From: Alphaproteobacteria bacterium | GTDB lineage: Bacteria; Planctomycetota; Phycisphaerae; UBA1845 | DNA length: 40,255 bases | NCBI GenBank assembly: GCA_028285105.1 | Contig: JANQQE010000029.1 | Span: forward strand, 1 to 40,255 | Reading direction: 5' to 3' | Part shown: piece after piece, positions 1 to 9,848 of the stretch | Layout: the number at the start of each line of letters is the position of its first letter | How positions within the stretch are numbered: position 1 is the first letter of the stretch | Translations under genes and position numbers: made by a program | Notes under the pieces: generated by a model | The model's input: the letters and a program-made list of their open reading frames with translations, nothing else | Database searches by the model: none | Told to the model about the DNA's origin: nothing

Positions 1-35
1 CTGAGACGTGCTCCGCTACGCTCCGCACGCCTCAG
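1..35. repeat. Imperfect inverted repeat (hairpin) at window edge
   Basis: Positions 1-11 pair with 25-35 (ctgagacgtgc against gcacgcctcag reading inward) with one A-C mismatch, leaving a 13-nt loop. No T-run follows on either strand, so an intrinsic terminator is not well supported. It may be part of a longer repeat cut by the window edge. Nothing else was recognised between 36 and 176. Confidence 0.4.
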
Positions 36-176
36 CTGGCCATACGGAGTGCCCTTGGACTAACATGAGCACTGGTATTAACACCGGGGGAAGGTCAAAG
101 GCTCTCGGTGGATTAAGCGATTTGGCTGATTTCCTTCTTGAACATCGACAAATCAACAGAACAGAGGATGAGCAGG

Positions 177-2271
<2,095 letters not shown>

Positions 2272-2330
2272 TGGCTTTGGATTTCTTGGGAGAATTGGGT
2301 GGTTGGCTGATCTCCCTAATGTTGTCGCCG

Positions 2331-2359
2331 ATGCTATTCAGATCGGCGAAAGCTGTCAA
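2331..2359 (-). promoter_or_regulatory. Sigma-70-type promoter for tRNA-Pro
   Basis: On the minus strand a perfect -35 TTGACA (2359-2354) is followed after 17 nt by TAGCAT (2336-2331), a 4/6 match to the -10 consensus. The -10 lies 60 nt upstream of the mature tRNA 5' end, giving a leader of about 50 nt. The inverted repeat GCCGAT/ATCGGC lies around the -10. Confidence 0.65.
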
Positions 2360-2434
2360 TCTGGCCGTTCTGAATTGGCCGGCATACTGGTTCTTGCAGA
2401 CGCTCTTCCTTATGGATTGCGATGGGTGGCCTTG

Positions 2435-4864
2435 TTATTGGGACGGATAGAGTAGCACCCGGTCTTGCGAGATCATCACCAGATCGTTGAAACCGTCGTT
2501 GGTCACGTCCACGATTTCCACCCAGTGGGGTTGCGGCATGGTGTTGCCGTCGCGGTGGAATTGTTTGCGGGCGAATACGCGGAACTTGTTGGCTCGCACC
2601 AGTTCTTCGTCGGGGCCAAACGTTAAAATCTCGACGGCATGATCCTTGTAATCGACGACGACGACATCGGTGCGGTCGTCGTGGTTGAGGTCGCCGACGG
2701 CGATACGTGCCAGGCGTGCGTCTTTGATTGACGATTCGTAGACGCCGGTTTCGATCGCTTGCGGCGCCGGGCTGTCGGGAAGCACGCGGGCGATCCGCTG
2801 TTTGTCGGCCAACATGATTTCGGTTGCGCCCTTGCCGTTGAGATTCGTTCCGCTCATGGCCTGCAAATCGAACAAGCCGACGGAAATCGATTGATCGAGT
2901 TCATAGGTCGTGCCCGAGTCCGGTTTGAAGATATTCACTTCACGACTTTGGCGGTCGTACATCGCGAGATCGGGACGCTTCTGGTTTTTGATATTGACCG
3001 CAGCAATTCCGGTGATATTGGCATCGCTGCCCGGGGCGTTGTACTGATCGACCGTTTCCCATGCACCTTCTTCGTTGATGCGAAGGGCGCGGACGAATTG
3101 CTTCTGCGCCAGGAGGACTTCACCCACACCGTCGCCGTCTGTATCGGCATAGGCATAGCCCTCGATCTTCGCCTGCTTGACCAAGCCGGTTTGCGTTCCC
3201 GTTTCCTTGGAGCGCGCCGTAAAGGTTCCGTCTTCATTTTGCAGACACGCGATCAGTGGTGCGTATGACGAGAAGATCAGCACATCCGTCCTGCCATCGC
3301 GATTGACGTCGGCTAACCTTACGGCAGTGGGGGGTTCGTCGATGTCTTCGAGTTCGATACCGCTACTTTCTTTACTGCTATTTTCTTCTTTGTCGGCGGT
3401 CTCCTTTTCATCGCCTTCTTTGGATTTGATGCCGTTCAGTTCGCCGAATTGTAGAAAATATTCTGAGTCGTCATTACGCGAGACGTAAACGAGTTTCGGT
3501 CCATCGCCTTTTTTGAGCACGCCGATGTCGAATGCGAAAGGTTTGCCCGAAACTTCAATCGACTTCGGAAATGTCAGGCGATCGTCTTGGTAGCGGCTTA
3601 GCGCGATCGAATCTTCGTTGGAACTGACGACGTACAATTCGACCTTGCCATCACCGTCTGCATCGTAGCAGCGTGCGCCGCGCATTTTGGTTTGCCCGCC
3701 GAATGATTTTGCGGGCAGCAGTCCGAGTCCCTTCTTTTGTTCGAAGAGAATAATCTGTGCCGCATCGATATTGGCGGTCATCAAATCGTCGAGCCCGTCG
3801 CCGGTCACGTCGCCGACGGCTAGCGGAAGTACCGGAATGTCGGACTTTGCCGGAATCGGATGATACAGAACAGCCGCAGCGTCCTGGGCTTTGGACTGCG
3901 AACCCATGCCGATACGCCATCGTTTGAGTCGTCCGGATACGCGCTCGACCCCAAACAGGTCGTCGGCTTTTCGATCGAGGCATGGTGCCAAACAAATGCT
4001 GCGAAGTCCGGGCAACTTGACGCGATGCACCGGTCCTAGATGCCCGAGCGAATCCTGATGTCGAAGCCACAGTGGGTATTCTTCATCCGAAGTGAAGATG
4101 ACCATGTCCAAACGATCGTCGCCGTTCAGATCGGAAAGCTTGATGCCGCGCGGGTTGTCTACCGCGTGTGAAAACCGATTGGGATGTTCCAAGCCACCAT
4201 CTTTGCGCTGGCGATAAATCAGCAAGTCTGATTCGCCTAGCATCGCAATGTCGGCGCGACCGTCTCCGTTCAAGTCGCCAACGTCAAACGCACCGGGCAA
4301 TCCCAGCCCATCGCGCACGCGGCGGGTGTCGGGCGTACCGAATGTTCCATCACCCTTGCCCGGTAGAATCACCAACTCCTTAGGGTCGCCAAAGAAGATG
4401 AGGTCGGCATTGCCGTCACCGGTAACGTCAGCCACCTGCAGGCAGATGACCGCCCAGATGACAGAGACGCGCTTGCGCTCGAAGCGCCAGTCGTTGACGA
4501 GGTCGTTGATTTCGGTCGGTTCGTCGGCTTGCGACGGTGGGGTGTCTCGTTGGAGCAGGACTTCGATGGTGCTTTTTTTGTTGTTGGCCAGGACGAGGTC
4601 GATGCGGCCATCATTGTTCAAATCGCCATAGCGTAGTTGCGTGATGCCGTCCTCGATCTTGAAGATTTCAAGTGCATCAAATCCGAAATGCCGAGCGAGG
4701 TCGTTTCGTTGGGCGGTGGTCAATCCGCCTTCTGCAAATGCGCTCGGTTGATTTACAGGTGCGGCTGCAAGCAGGGCGACAGCCCCCACATACAACGAAT
4801 TCAATTGCAAGGCATTTTGGATGGTTGTCGCAATTCGGCGGACATTGAACTTAGAGTATGCCAT
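2435..4864 (-). CDS. Exported FG-GAP/VCBS repeat beta-propeller protein
   Basis: A secreted repeat protein of about 809 aa. It has an N-terminal signal peptide (hydrophobic LYVGAVALLAAA, likely cleavage after SAFA). About ten FG-GAP/VCBS calcium-binding motifs of the D-x-[NT]-x-D-G-x-x-D type follow along the whole length, for example DLNNDGRIDL, DVTGDGNADL, DLNGDGRADI, DVTGDGLDDL, DVNRDGRTDV, DLNHDDRTDV and DVTNDGFNDL. Such repeats fold as integrin-like propellers, so a surface or periplasmic binding role is likely, but no ligand can be named. A short highly charged Glu/Lys/Ser insert lies near residues 470-500. The ATG at 4864 is preferred over the in-frame GTG at 4876; neither has a clear ribosome binding site. 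It is transcribed divergently from the protease gene. Confidence 0.88.
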   Translation of the reverse strand: MAYSKFNVRRIATTIQNALQLNSLYVGAVALLAAAPVNQPSAFAEGGLTTAQRNDLARHFGFDALEIFKIEDGITQLRYGDLNNDGRIDLVLANNKKSTIEVLLQRDTPPSQADEPTEINDLVNDWRFERKRVSVIWAVICLQVADVTGDGNADLIFFGDPKELVILPGKGDGTFGTPDTRRVRDGLGLPGAFDVGDLNGDGRADIAMLGESDLLIYRQRKDGGLEHPNRFSHAVDNPRGIKLSDLNGDDRLDMVIFTSDEEYPLWLRHQDSLGHLGPVHRVKLPGLRSICLAPCLDRKADDLFGVERVSGRLKRWRIGMGSQSKAQDAAAVLYHPIPAKSDIPVLPLAVGDVTGDGLDDLMTANIDAAQIILFEQKKGLGLLPAKSFGGQTKMRGARCYDADGDGKVELYVVSSNEDSIALSRYQDDRLTFPKSIEVSGKPFAFDIGVLKKGDGPKLVYVSRNDDSEYFLQFGELNGIKSKEGDEKETADKEENSSKESSGIELEDIDEPPTAVRLADVNRDGRTDVLIFSSYAPLIACLQNEDGTFTARSKETGTQTGLVKQAKIEGYAYADTDGDGVGEVLLAQKQFVRALRINEEGAWETVDQYNAPGSDANITGIAAVNIKNQKRPDLAMYDRQSREVNIFKPDSGTTYELDQSISVGLFDLQAMSGTNLNGKGATEIMLADKQRIARVLPDSPAPQAIETGVYESSIKDARLARIAVGDLNHDDRTDVVVVDYKDHAVEILTFGPDEELVRANKFRVFARKQFHRDGNTMPQPHWVEIVDVTNDGFNDLVMISQDRVLLYPSQ

Positions 4865-5173
4865 AAGGAGTTGCACTTTCGGATGTCAGATTGAAACGTT
4901 GTCGCTTTGAAACAATGCCCAAGGGCATGATTCGTGTCTTAGCCGGAGAAAGTTAAAGTCATTTCAACGAGTTTCATTCTAAGAATCAAGGTATCTCAAG
5001 CAAGCCACGCCGACAAAGATCGACATGATTGTGAACCCCATCGGTGTCCATTGGAGGCGTATTTGCGTATAGTAGCTTATATCGATAGGTTGGTTACGAC
5101 CGACGTTCTGGAAGGCGTCTGTCCAGTCTGTTGATCGTAGCCAAACCAGATGATATCCGGAGATACAAAGACG
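4865..5173. other. Divergent intergenic region
   Basis: About 309 bp between the FG-GAP gene and the HtrA-type protease gene, which point away from each other. It should hold both promoters, but no convincing -35/-10 pair was found. It contains no supported gene; antisense frames entering from 5467 look like shadows of the protease gene. Confidence 0.5.
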
Positions 5174-6220
5174 ATGAAACGTCCCGATCCTATCCGCGCC
5201 GCTCGAAAGACTGGCTTGACCGCTATTTTCGGGCTGGTTGCGATGTTGACGTTTGTGAGTCACGCGGGCGCTGGCGATGTTGTGATGCTCGCAAGCGGCG
5301 ATCAACTGGAAGGCAAGCTCTTTAAGGAAACGTCCGAAGCCGTTTTTTTGGATATCGGCTATGACGTGATCAAGATTCCGCGCGAGCAGATTCAATCGAT
5401 TGAAAAAGAAAGCGACAAGGTCAAGGAAGATGCGGCTGACTCGTCTTACGCCCGCAACGTGAATCAAACGACTGATCTTTATCGTACGGGTGATCTTCCG
5501 CCGGCTTCATTGGAAGAGTTGTCCGATCGACTTGGCGAAGGCGTGGTCATGGTCAAGTCGCCGTCCGGATTGGGCAGTGGGTTCGTCATTCACGAAGACG
5601 GCTATGTCATCACCAACTTTCACGTGATCGAAAACGAAACGCAGCTTTCGGTCCATATCTTCCGCAAAGACGGAGGCGTGTTTCGCAATGAAAAGATCGA
5701 AGATGTTCGTATCATCGCCGTCAATCCGTTCATGGACCTGGCGCTCATCAAGTTCGACGTGCCCAAGGACCTCGACATCACGGTGATGCACCTGGCCGAA
5801 GGTCGTCCGCTCACCGAAGGCGATGTCGTATTTGCCATTGGTAATCCGCTCGGTCTGGAGCGAACGGTTTCGCGCGGCATCATCAGCAAGAAAAATCGCG
5901 CCGAGCAGGGCTTGACGTATGTACAAACAACAACGCAGATCAATCCGGGCAACAGCGGGGGGCCACTGTTCAACGAACGCGGTGAAGTGATCGGTGTGAC
6001 CAACATGGGTTACCTGTTCGCCGAAGGGTTGAACTTCGCGATTCCGATCACGTACGTCATCGACTTTCTCAAGAACCGCGACGCATACGCCTACGACCAG
6101 GACAACCCCAACAGCGGTTACCAATACCTCGAAGCGCCCACCCGTCAGGACGATTCGCCGCCGCTGTTTCTTCTGCCGAAAGCATCCAATCCCGGTAAGA
6201 ACGAACCGACATCGGGATAG
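5174..6220 (+). CDS. HtrA/DegP-type trypsin-like serine protease without PDZ
   Basis: An exported serine protease of about 348 aa. The catalytic triad is visible: His150 in TNFHVIEN, Asp188 in FMDLALIKF and Ser261 in NPGNSGGPLF. The signal peptide is TGLTAIFGLVAMLTF with likely cleavage near HAGAG. Between signal and protease sits a small beta-rich segment (about residues 32-75, DVVMLASGDQLEGKL ... VIKIPREQI). It reads like the small SH3/LSm-like domain seen ahead of enzymes in planctomycetes. There is no PDZ domain: the protein ends about 85 residues after the active serine in a Pro/Gly-rich tail, so regulation must differ from classical DegP. The ATG at 5174 is chosen over 5150 because CGGAG (5158-5162) precedes it and the signal peptide then begins normally. 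Probable role: envelope protein quality control or processing. Confidence 0.9.
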   Translation: MKRPDPIRAARKTGLTAIFGLVAMLTFVSHAGAGDVVMLASGDQLEGKLFKETSEAVFLDIGYDVIKIPREQIQSIEKESDKVKEDAADSSYARNVNQTTDLYRTGDLPPASLEELSDRLGEGVVMVKSPSGLGSGFVIHEDGYVITNFHVIENETQLSVHIFRKDGGVFRNEKIEDVRIIAVNPFMDLALIKFDVPKDLDITVMHLAEGRPLTEGDVVFAIGNPLGLERTVSRGIISKKNRAEQGLTYVQTTTQINPGNSGGPLFNERGEVIGVTNMGYLFAEGLNFAIPITYVIDFLKNRDAYAYDQDNPNSGYQYLEAPTRQDDSPPLFLLPKASNPGKNEPTSG

Positions 6221-6319
6221 ACCCATCCGAAATTGATTGGCTGTCGCAATCGTATTTTGCGCAGCCACAAGTTTGAAACATGTGACAAGTTCAACCATCT
6301 ATTAATAGCGAGTCATTCA

Positions 6320-8194
6320 ATGACCCATCTTCGGTTAACGCCACTATTTGCATTCGCCGTAGCGATGATCGCAGCCCTCCCGCTATCGGTTCAGGCGGCA
6401 GACACAAAACCATCCGCGCTGATCCCGAAGGATTCGATGATTTACTTCGGGATTCGCAACTTTGATGACTTCAGCAAGTCCGTCAAGAAGATGGCCGTCT
6501 GGCGAATGTTCGAGGATCCAGCAACGAAGGACATGACCAAATCGTGGTCAAAGATCGGCACGAAGCTCAAAGAGTACGCCGCGAAGAAATTGAATTTCGA
6601 GAGTCCGAAGCAACTCGAAATCGCACCGCACGGTTCGGTCGGTGTGTATCTCGCTCTTGCACCGCCGAAAGAGGAATACGGCGAACCGGAAGTCTTTGCA
6701 GCCCTCGTCATGGAAATGGGCGAAGATGCCAAGAAAACGCGGAAGGTGATCGATGCCATCGTACAGAAGAGCACAGACCATGGTGGCAAGAAGGACACGC
6801 GCGAACTGGCTGGCGGAGAAATCATCCGAATTCGTTTCGAAACTGACTCTGACGTTTCTGAAGACATGCAAGCCGCCAAAGGCGCACCGCTTCAGGAAAC
6901 CATCGACGAGATCGTCGATCTGATTGGCGACGACCTGCCGGGCAGCATCCCCAAAGAAGCGCTTCAAGGACTGCTCAGCGAGTTCCAACTTCCGGAAGAA
7001 GTGGTATTCGCATTCCGCAAGGATGTCGCCATTCTCGCATCGAATCAGGACACTGCCGCCAAGGTGCTGCGATCGCTGAACTCAGATGGCGAAGGCTCGT
7101 ACGCCCAATCGAAAGCCGTCAAAGAACTCGGGCGAAAGCTGCGTAAGGACGGCCCGATCGAAATGGTGATCGACATCCCAAGACTCGTCGAGACTTTCGC
7201 CAAAGAAAACGAAGAGGTTAAATCGGTCATCTCTGCACTGGGTGTCGATACATTTGGCCCGATGCTGTACGTCGGCGAAGTTCTGCCAGAATCGGGAATC
7301 GAATCTCGGGGCAGCGGATTCATGCGAATCGGCGATAAGACGAAGGGTCTGGGCAAAATCTTCATGATGTCCAACAGCAAAGTGACCGCGCCCGCCACCG
7401 TGACCAGTGATGCCGTCGGCTTCGCGACGCTCAATGTGAACCCGGCAGAAATGTTTGAAGAAATCATTGACATCGCCACCCGCATCGATCCAGCCAACGG
7501 TGAAGCGATGCGAAACGGAATGATCGTACCCCAGCCGGACGGCACCACGTTCGACATTCGCAAGGACTTAATCGCGCACCTCGTTGGACCGGTAATTGGT
7601 AGCATGTCGATTGAAAAGCCCTATGCAGCCACGAACTACAACTTCTTCGTTTCAATCGGCCACAAGTCGCGCGAAGCCTGGGACAAGGTGCTGGCGATGG
7701 TTCCACCGGGCTTCTTGACGACGCGCGAAATGATGGGGGCTACCGTGATTGATGCAGCTCTCCCGATAAACGGCGTGTCGATGGGCTTGACGGATCGTTC
7801 ATTTGTCTGGCTCGGGACGACGAATGCGGTGGAAGGTTACATCCGACGTGAAGGACGCAGCGAAGGCGGTCTGGCTGAAACGCCGAAGTTCAGACGATTG
7901 ACCAAGTTGCTGCCCAAGCAAGCTTCCGGGGTGATATTCTTCGATGGCAAAGAGATGTTCGCTGCACAGGCTGCCGCTTCCAAGGCTGGGTATATGCAGA
8001 CCGAAATTCCGCCGATGTACGGACCCGCCGGTGGGTTTCTTCAATGGATGATCATGCAGAATTTTTTTGGAATGGGCCTGGAGAATCCCGACGCCTTGAT
8101 GAAATATCAAAAGTCGGGCATGGCGATCTTAACTTCTGAAGACGACGGGATCCGTTTTCAGCAGGTTGAGGTTGTCGTCGAACAGGATAATTAA
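6320..8194 (+). CDS. Secreted hypothetical protein, DUF3352-like
   Basis: An exported protein of about 624 aa of unknown function. A clear signal peptide (MTHLRLTPLFAFAVAMIAAL, cleavage near VQA-AD) is followed by a region starting ALIPKDSMIYFGIRNF. This start, and the alternating 'effective value' strands after it, resemble DUF3352-type planctomycete proteins; that resemblance is by eye only. No catalytic motif or membrane segment was seen after the signal. The ATG at 6320 is used rather than the frame-open 6233 because it puts the signal peptide at the N terminus. It follows the protease gene by 99 bp on the same strand and may be co-transcribed with it. Confidence 0.75.
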   Translation: MTHLRLTPLFAFAVAMIAALPLSVQAADTKPSALIPKDSMIYFGIRNFDDFSKSVKKMAVWRMFEDPATKDMTKSWSKIGTKLKEYAAKKLNFESPKQLEIAPHGSVGVYLALAPPKEEYGEPEVFAALVMEMGEDAKKTRKVIDAIVQKSTDHGGKKDTRELAGGEIIRIRFETDSDVSEDMQAAKGAPLQETIDEIVDLIGDDLPGSIPKEALQGLLSEFQLPEEVVFAFRKDVAILASNQDTAAKVLRSLNSDGEGSYAQSKAVKELGRKLRKDGPIEMVIDIPRLVETFAKENEEVKSVISALGVDTFGPMLYVGEVLPESGIESRGSGFMRIGDKTKGLGKIFMMSNSKVTAPATVTSDAVGFATLNVNPAEMFEEIIDIATRIDPANGEAMRNGMIVPQPDGTTFDIRKDLIAHLVGPVIGSMSIEKPYAATNYNFFVSIGHKSREAWDKVLAMVPPGFLTTREMMGATVIDAALPINGVSMGLTDRSFVWLGTTNAVEGYIRREGRSEGGLAETPKFRRLTKLLPKQASGVIFFDGKEMFAAQAAASKAGYMQTEIPPMYGPAGGFLQWMIMQNFFGMGLENPDALMKYQKSGMAILTSEDDGIRFQQVEVVVEQDN

Positions 8195-8235
8195 CGCTTC
8201 GTACGTTTTGCGTCGCCTGCGGCTGGTCTGATTCC

Positions 8236-9003
8236 ATGTCATTGGAAACCACTCACGAATTGCCCGATTTGCATGAGCGGCGCGAGCGCGTCTTTATTGT
8301 GCTTGCGGGTATCTTTCTTGGCTCGATGACGATGCTGAATATTCTTGGCATCACCAAGTTTATTCAGCTTGGGCCGTTGTCGCTTGCTGTCGGGGTGCTG
8401 CCTTATCCGCTTACATTTCTTTGCACCGATTTCATCAGCGAGTTCTACGGTCGCAAGCGGGCGAACTTCGTCGTTTGGGTCGGTGTGCTGCTCAATGTGT
8501 TGGTGATCACGTTTCTGTATTTCGGCGATTGGGCGGCAAGCGTCGATCCCAATGCCCAACCGCCATGGCAAATCCTGAATCTCGCTGCGCCGGTGAAGCT
8601 CAACACGGGTATGGAAGTTTCCGGAAACGTTGAGCTGTTTCATTTCATTTATACCTGCACACGTGGGGCGGTGCTGGCCAGCATGGTCGCCTACGCAGCC
8701 GCGCAGTTCTGCGACGTGTACATGTTTCATTTCTGGAAAAAAGTAACGCGCGGCAAGCATTTGTGGTTGCGCAACAACGGGTCCACGATGGTCAGCCAAC
8801 TTGTCGATTCGACGGCAGTGATCTGCATCACGTTCGGGGCGGCATGGTACGCAGGAGAGCAGACGACCAAACAAATCCTAATCCTCATCGGCAGCAGCTA
8901 TCTGTTCAAAGTCGTTGTGGCTGCACTGGATACCATCCCTTTTTACATCGGCGTAAAGGTACTGGGCCCATATTTGAAACTCGACCCAACGCAGGAACAT
9001 TAA
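8236..9003 (+). CDS. Queuosine precursor transporter (YhhQ/COG1738 family)
   Basis: An integral membrane protein of 255 aa with about six hydrophobic helices. The family signature is visible: NILGITKFIQLG, then GVLPYPLTFLCTDFISEFYGRKRAN (Tyr-Pro plus the DxxSExYG core), and later the NNGSTMVSQLVDS helix with the conserved asparagine and glutamine. Family members import queuine or preQ precursors used to modify the wobble base of tRNAs with GUN anticodons. An insert of about 35 residues (DWAASVDPNAQPPWQIL onward) lies in the first large loop, as in many homologues. No queuosine synthesis gene and no preQ1 riboswitch were seen in the 41-bp leader. Confidence 0.88.
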   Translation: MSLETTHELPDLHERRERVFIVLAGIFLGSMTMLNILGITKFIQLGPLSLAVGVLPYPLTFLCTDFISEFYGRKRANFVVWVGVLLNVLVITFLYFGDWAASVDPNAQPPWQILNLAAPVKLNTGMEVSGNVELFHFIYTCTRGAVLASMVAYAAAQFCDVYMFHFWKKVTRGKHLWLRNNGSTMVSQLVDSTAVICITFGAAWYAGEQTTKQILILIGSSYLFKVVVAALDTIPFYIGVKVLGPYLKLDPTQEH

Positions 9004-9176
9004 ATCATTCCGCATCCGATCGTCGCCCGTGATTCGTCAGTACGGGTTGTGGGTGCGGTGCCGGGCGTGCAAGTCTTGTTCGCAATAGCGAGGCGTGCAA
9101 TTCTTTCGCGATCATCCTATCGAATTCCTGACACATCCGAATCCACAAGTCCATACACAAGCGTTTAAGATTTCCG

Positions 9177-9205
9177 TTGCAATCCTCCGACGATTGTAGT
9201 AGGAT
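9177..9205 (+). promoter_or_regulatory. Predicted promoter of the BlaI-type repressor gene
   Basis: TTGCAA at 9177-9182 is followed by exactly 17 nt and TAGGAT at 9200-9205, each matching consensus at 4/6. A dyad covers the -10. The implied transcript has a 5' leader of about 120 nt before the start at 9335. Confidence 0.5.
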
Positions 9206-9226
9206 GACTACGACGCCTGTAGGAGG
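9188..9226. promoter_or_regulatory. Candidate BlaI-type operator: dyad plus direct repeat
   Basis: GTAGT (9196-9200) and ACTAC (9207-9211) form an inverted repeat with a 6-bp gap over the predicted -10. In addition, CGACG-N2-TGTAGTAGG at 9188-9203 recurs as CGACG-N2-TGTAGGAGG at 9211-9226, 23 bp apart, about two helical turns. BlaI/MecI proteins are known to bind TGTA/TACA-containing dyads as dimers and to autoregulate. The half-sites here point inward rather than in the textbook orientation, so assignment to the adjacent repressor is inference from position. Confidence 0.45.
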
Positions 9227-9334
9227 GTGCGGCGCGGTGGTTAATGCTGCGATTCTGGTCCAGGGCGTTGCGGTTTGTGCGTTGGTTGAAGTAGGCTTTC
9301 GTACGGGCCGGTGCCTTCTGGAGAAGAATTCTGA

Positions 9335-9715
9335 ATGGCTGAAAACGAATATGAATTGGGGGCGGCAGAGTTGGATGTCTTGCGCGCCCTTTGGGATGGC
9401 GGACCCGGTACGGTTCGCGAAGTGATGGCCCACTTACCGACACGGCGTCGAAAGGTGGCTTACACAACGGTGCAGACGCTTTTGAATCGCCTGGAGCAAA
9501 AGGGCTATGTCAAGAGCGACAAGTCCGACATCGCCCATGTGTTTCGGGCCAAGCTGACGCGCGAGCGGGTGCAACGGGCTCGCCTCAAATCGATGGTCGG
9601 TCAGTTGTACGACGGAGCCGTCGGGGCGATGGCGCTGCATTTGGTGAAAACGCAAAAACTCAGTCGCGATGAATTGGCCGCATTGCAGAAGCTGATTGAC
9701 GAATTGGACGAATAG
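9335..9715 (+). CDS. BlaI/MecI/CopY-family winged-helix repressor
   Basis: A 126-aa transcriptional repressor. The N-terminal winged helix fits the family: LGAAELDVLRALWDGGPGTVREV, then RRRKVAYTTVQTLLNRLEQKGYV (recognition helix), then a wing. The C-terminal region (RVQRARLKSMVGQLYDG onward) is the helical dimerisation part that contains the proteolytic switch site in the family. The start is supported by GGAGAAG (9319-9325). It is followed by the M56 peptidase gene, the standard partner that cleaves BlaI on signal. No beta-lactamase is encoded nearby, so as in many planctomycetes the pair probably senses some other envelope state. The downstream targets may include the TPR/ExbBD operon. Confidence 0.93.
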   Translation: MAENEYELGAAELDVLRALWDGGPGTVREVMAHLPTRRRKVAYTTVQTLLNRLEQKGYVKSDKSDIAHVFRAKLTRERVQRARLKSMVGQLYDGAVGAMALHLVKTQKLSRDELAALQKLIDELDE

Positions 9716-9848
9716 GTTCGCTTGTTTACCGATCTTGAGCGTTTCCGTCTGGTAAGCAATCGGTCGGTATCCGTTAGCAAAAAGTGCGGGTGTGGCCTGC
9801 ACACTGCGGTTTGCCTGATATTGAAGTTATTGGTGGACGGATTTGATA

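Larger units (their letters stand above)
9004..9334. other. Intergenic region with the blaI-type promoter
   Basis: No gene is supported in these 331 bp; the short frames here overlap each other and lack ribosome binding sites. The useful content is the promoter and dyad at 9177-9211 and a related direct repeat at 9211-9226, described separately. Confidence 0.6.

Noticed and set aside
138..176. N-terminal extension of the recombinase from a TTG codon
   Set aside because: No ribosome binding site at the TTG; GAGG at 164-167 favours the ATG at 177, which also fits family N termini.
4979..5467. Minus-strand frame in the gap before the protease gene
   Set aside because: More than half lies antisense to the protease gene, and the rest has no recognisable feature.
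5507..6298. Antisense frame opposite the HtrA-type protease
   Set aside because: Mirror of a gene with an intact catalytic triad; no signal or motif on the antisense product.
8195..8235. preQ1 riboswitch before the queuosine-precursor transporter
   Set aside because: The leader is short and lacks the C-rich loop, A-rich tail and pseudoknot partners of known preQ1 classes.
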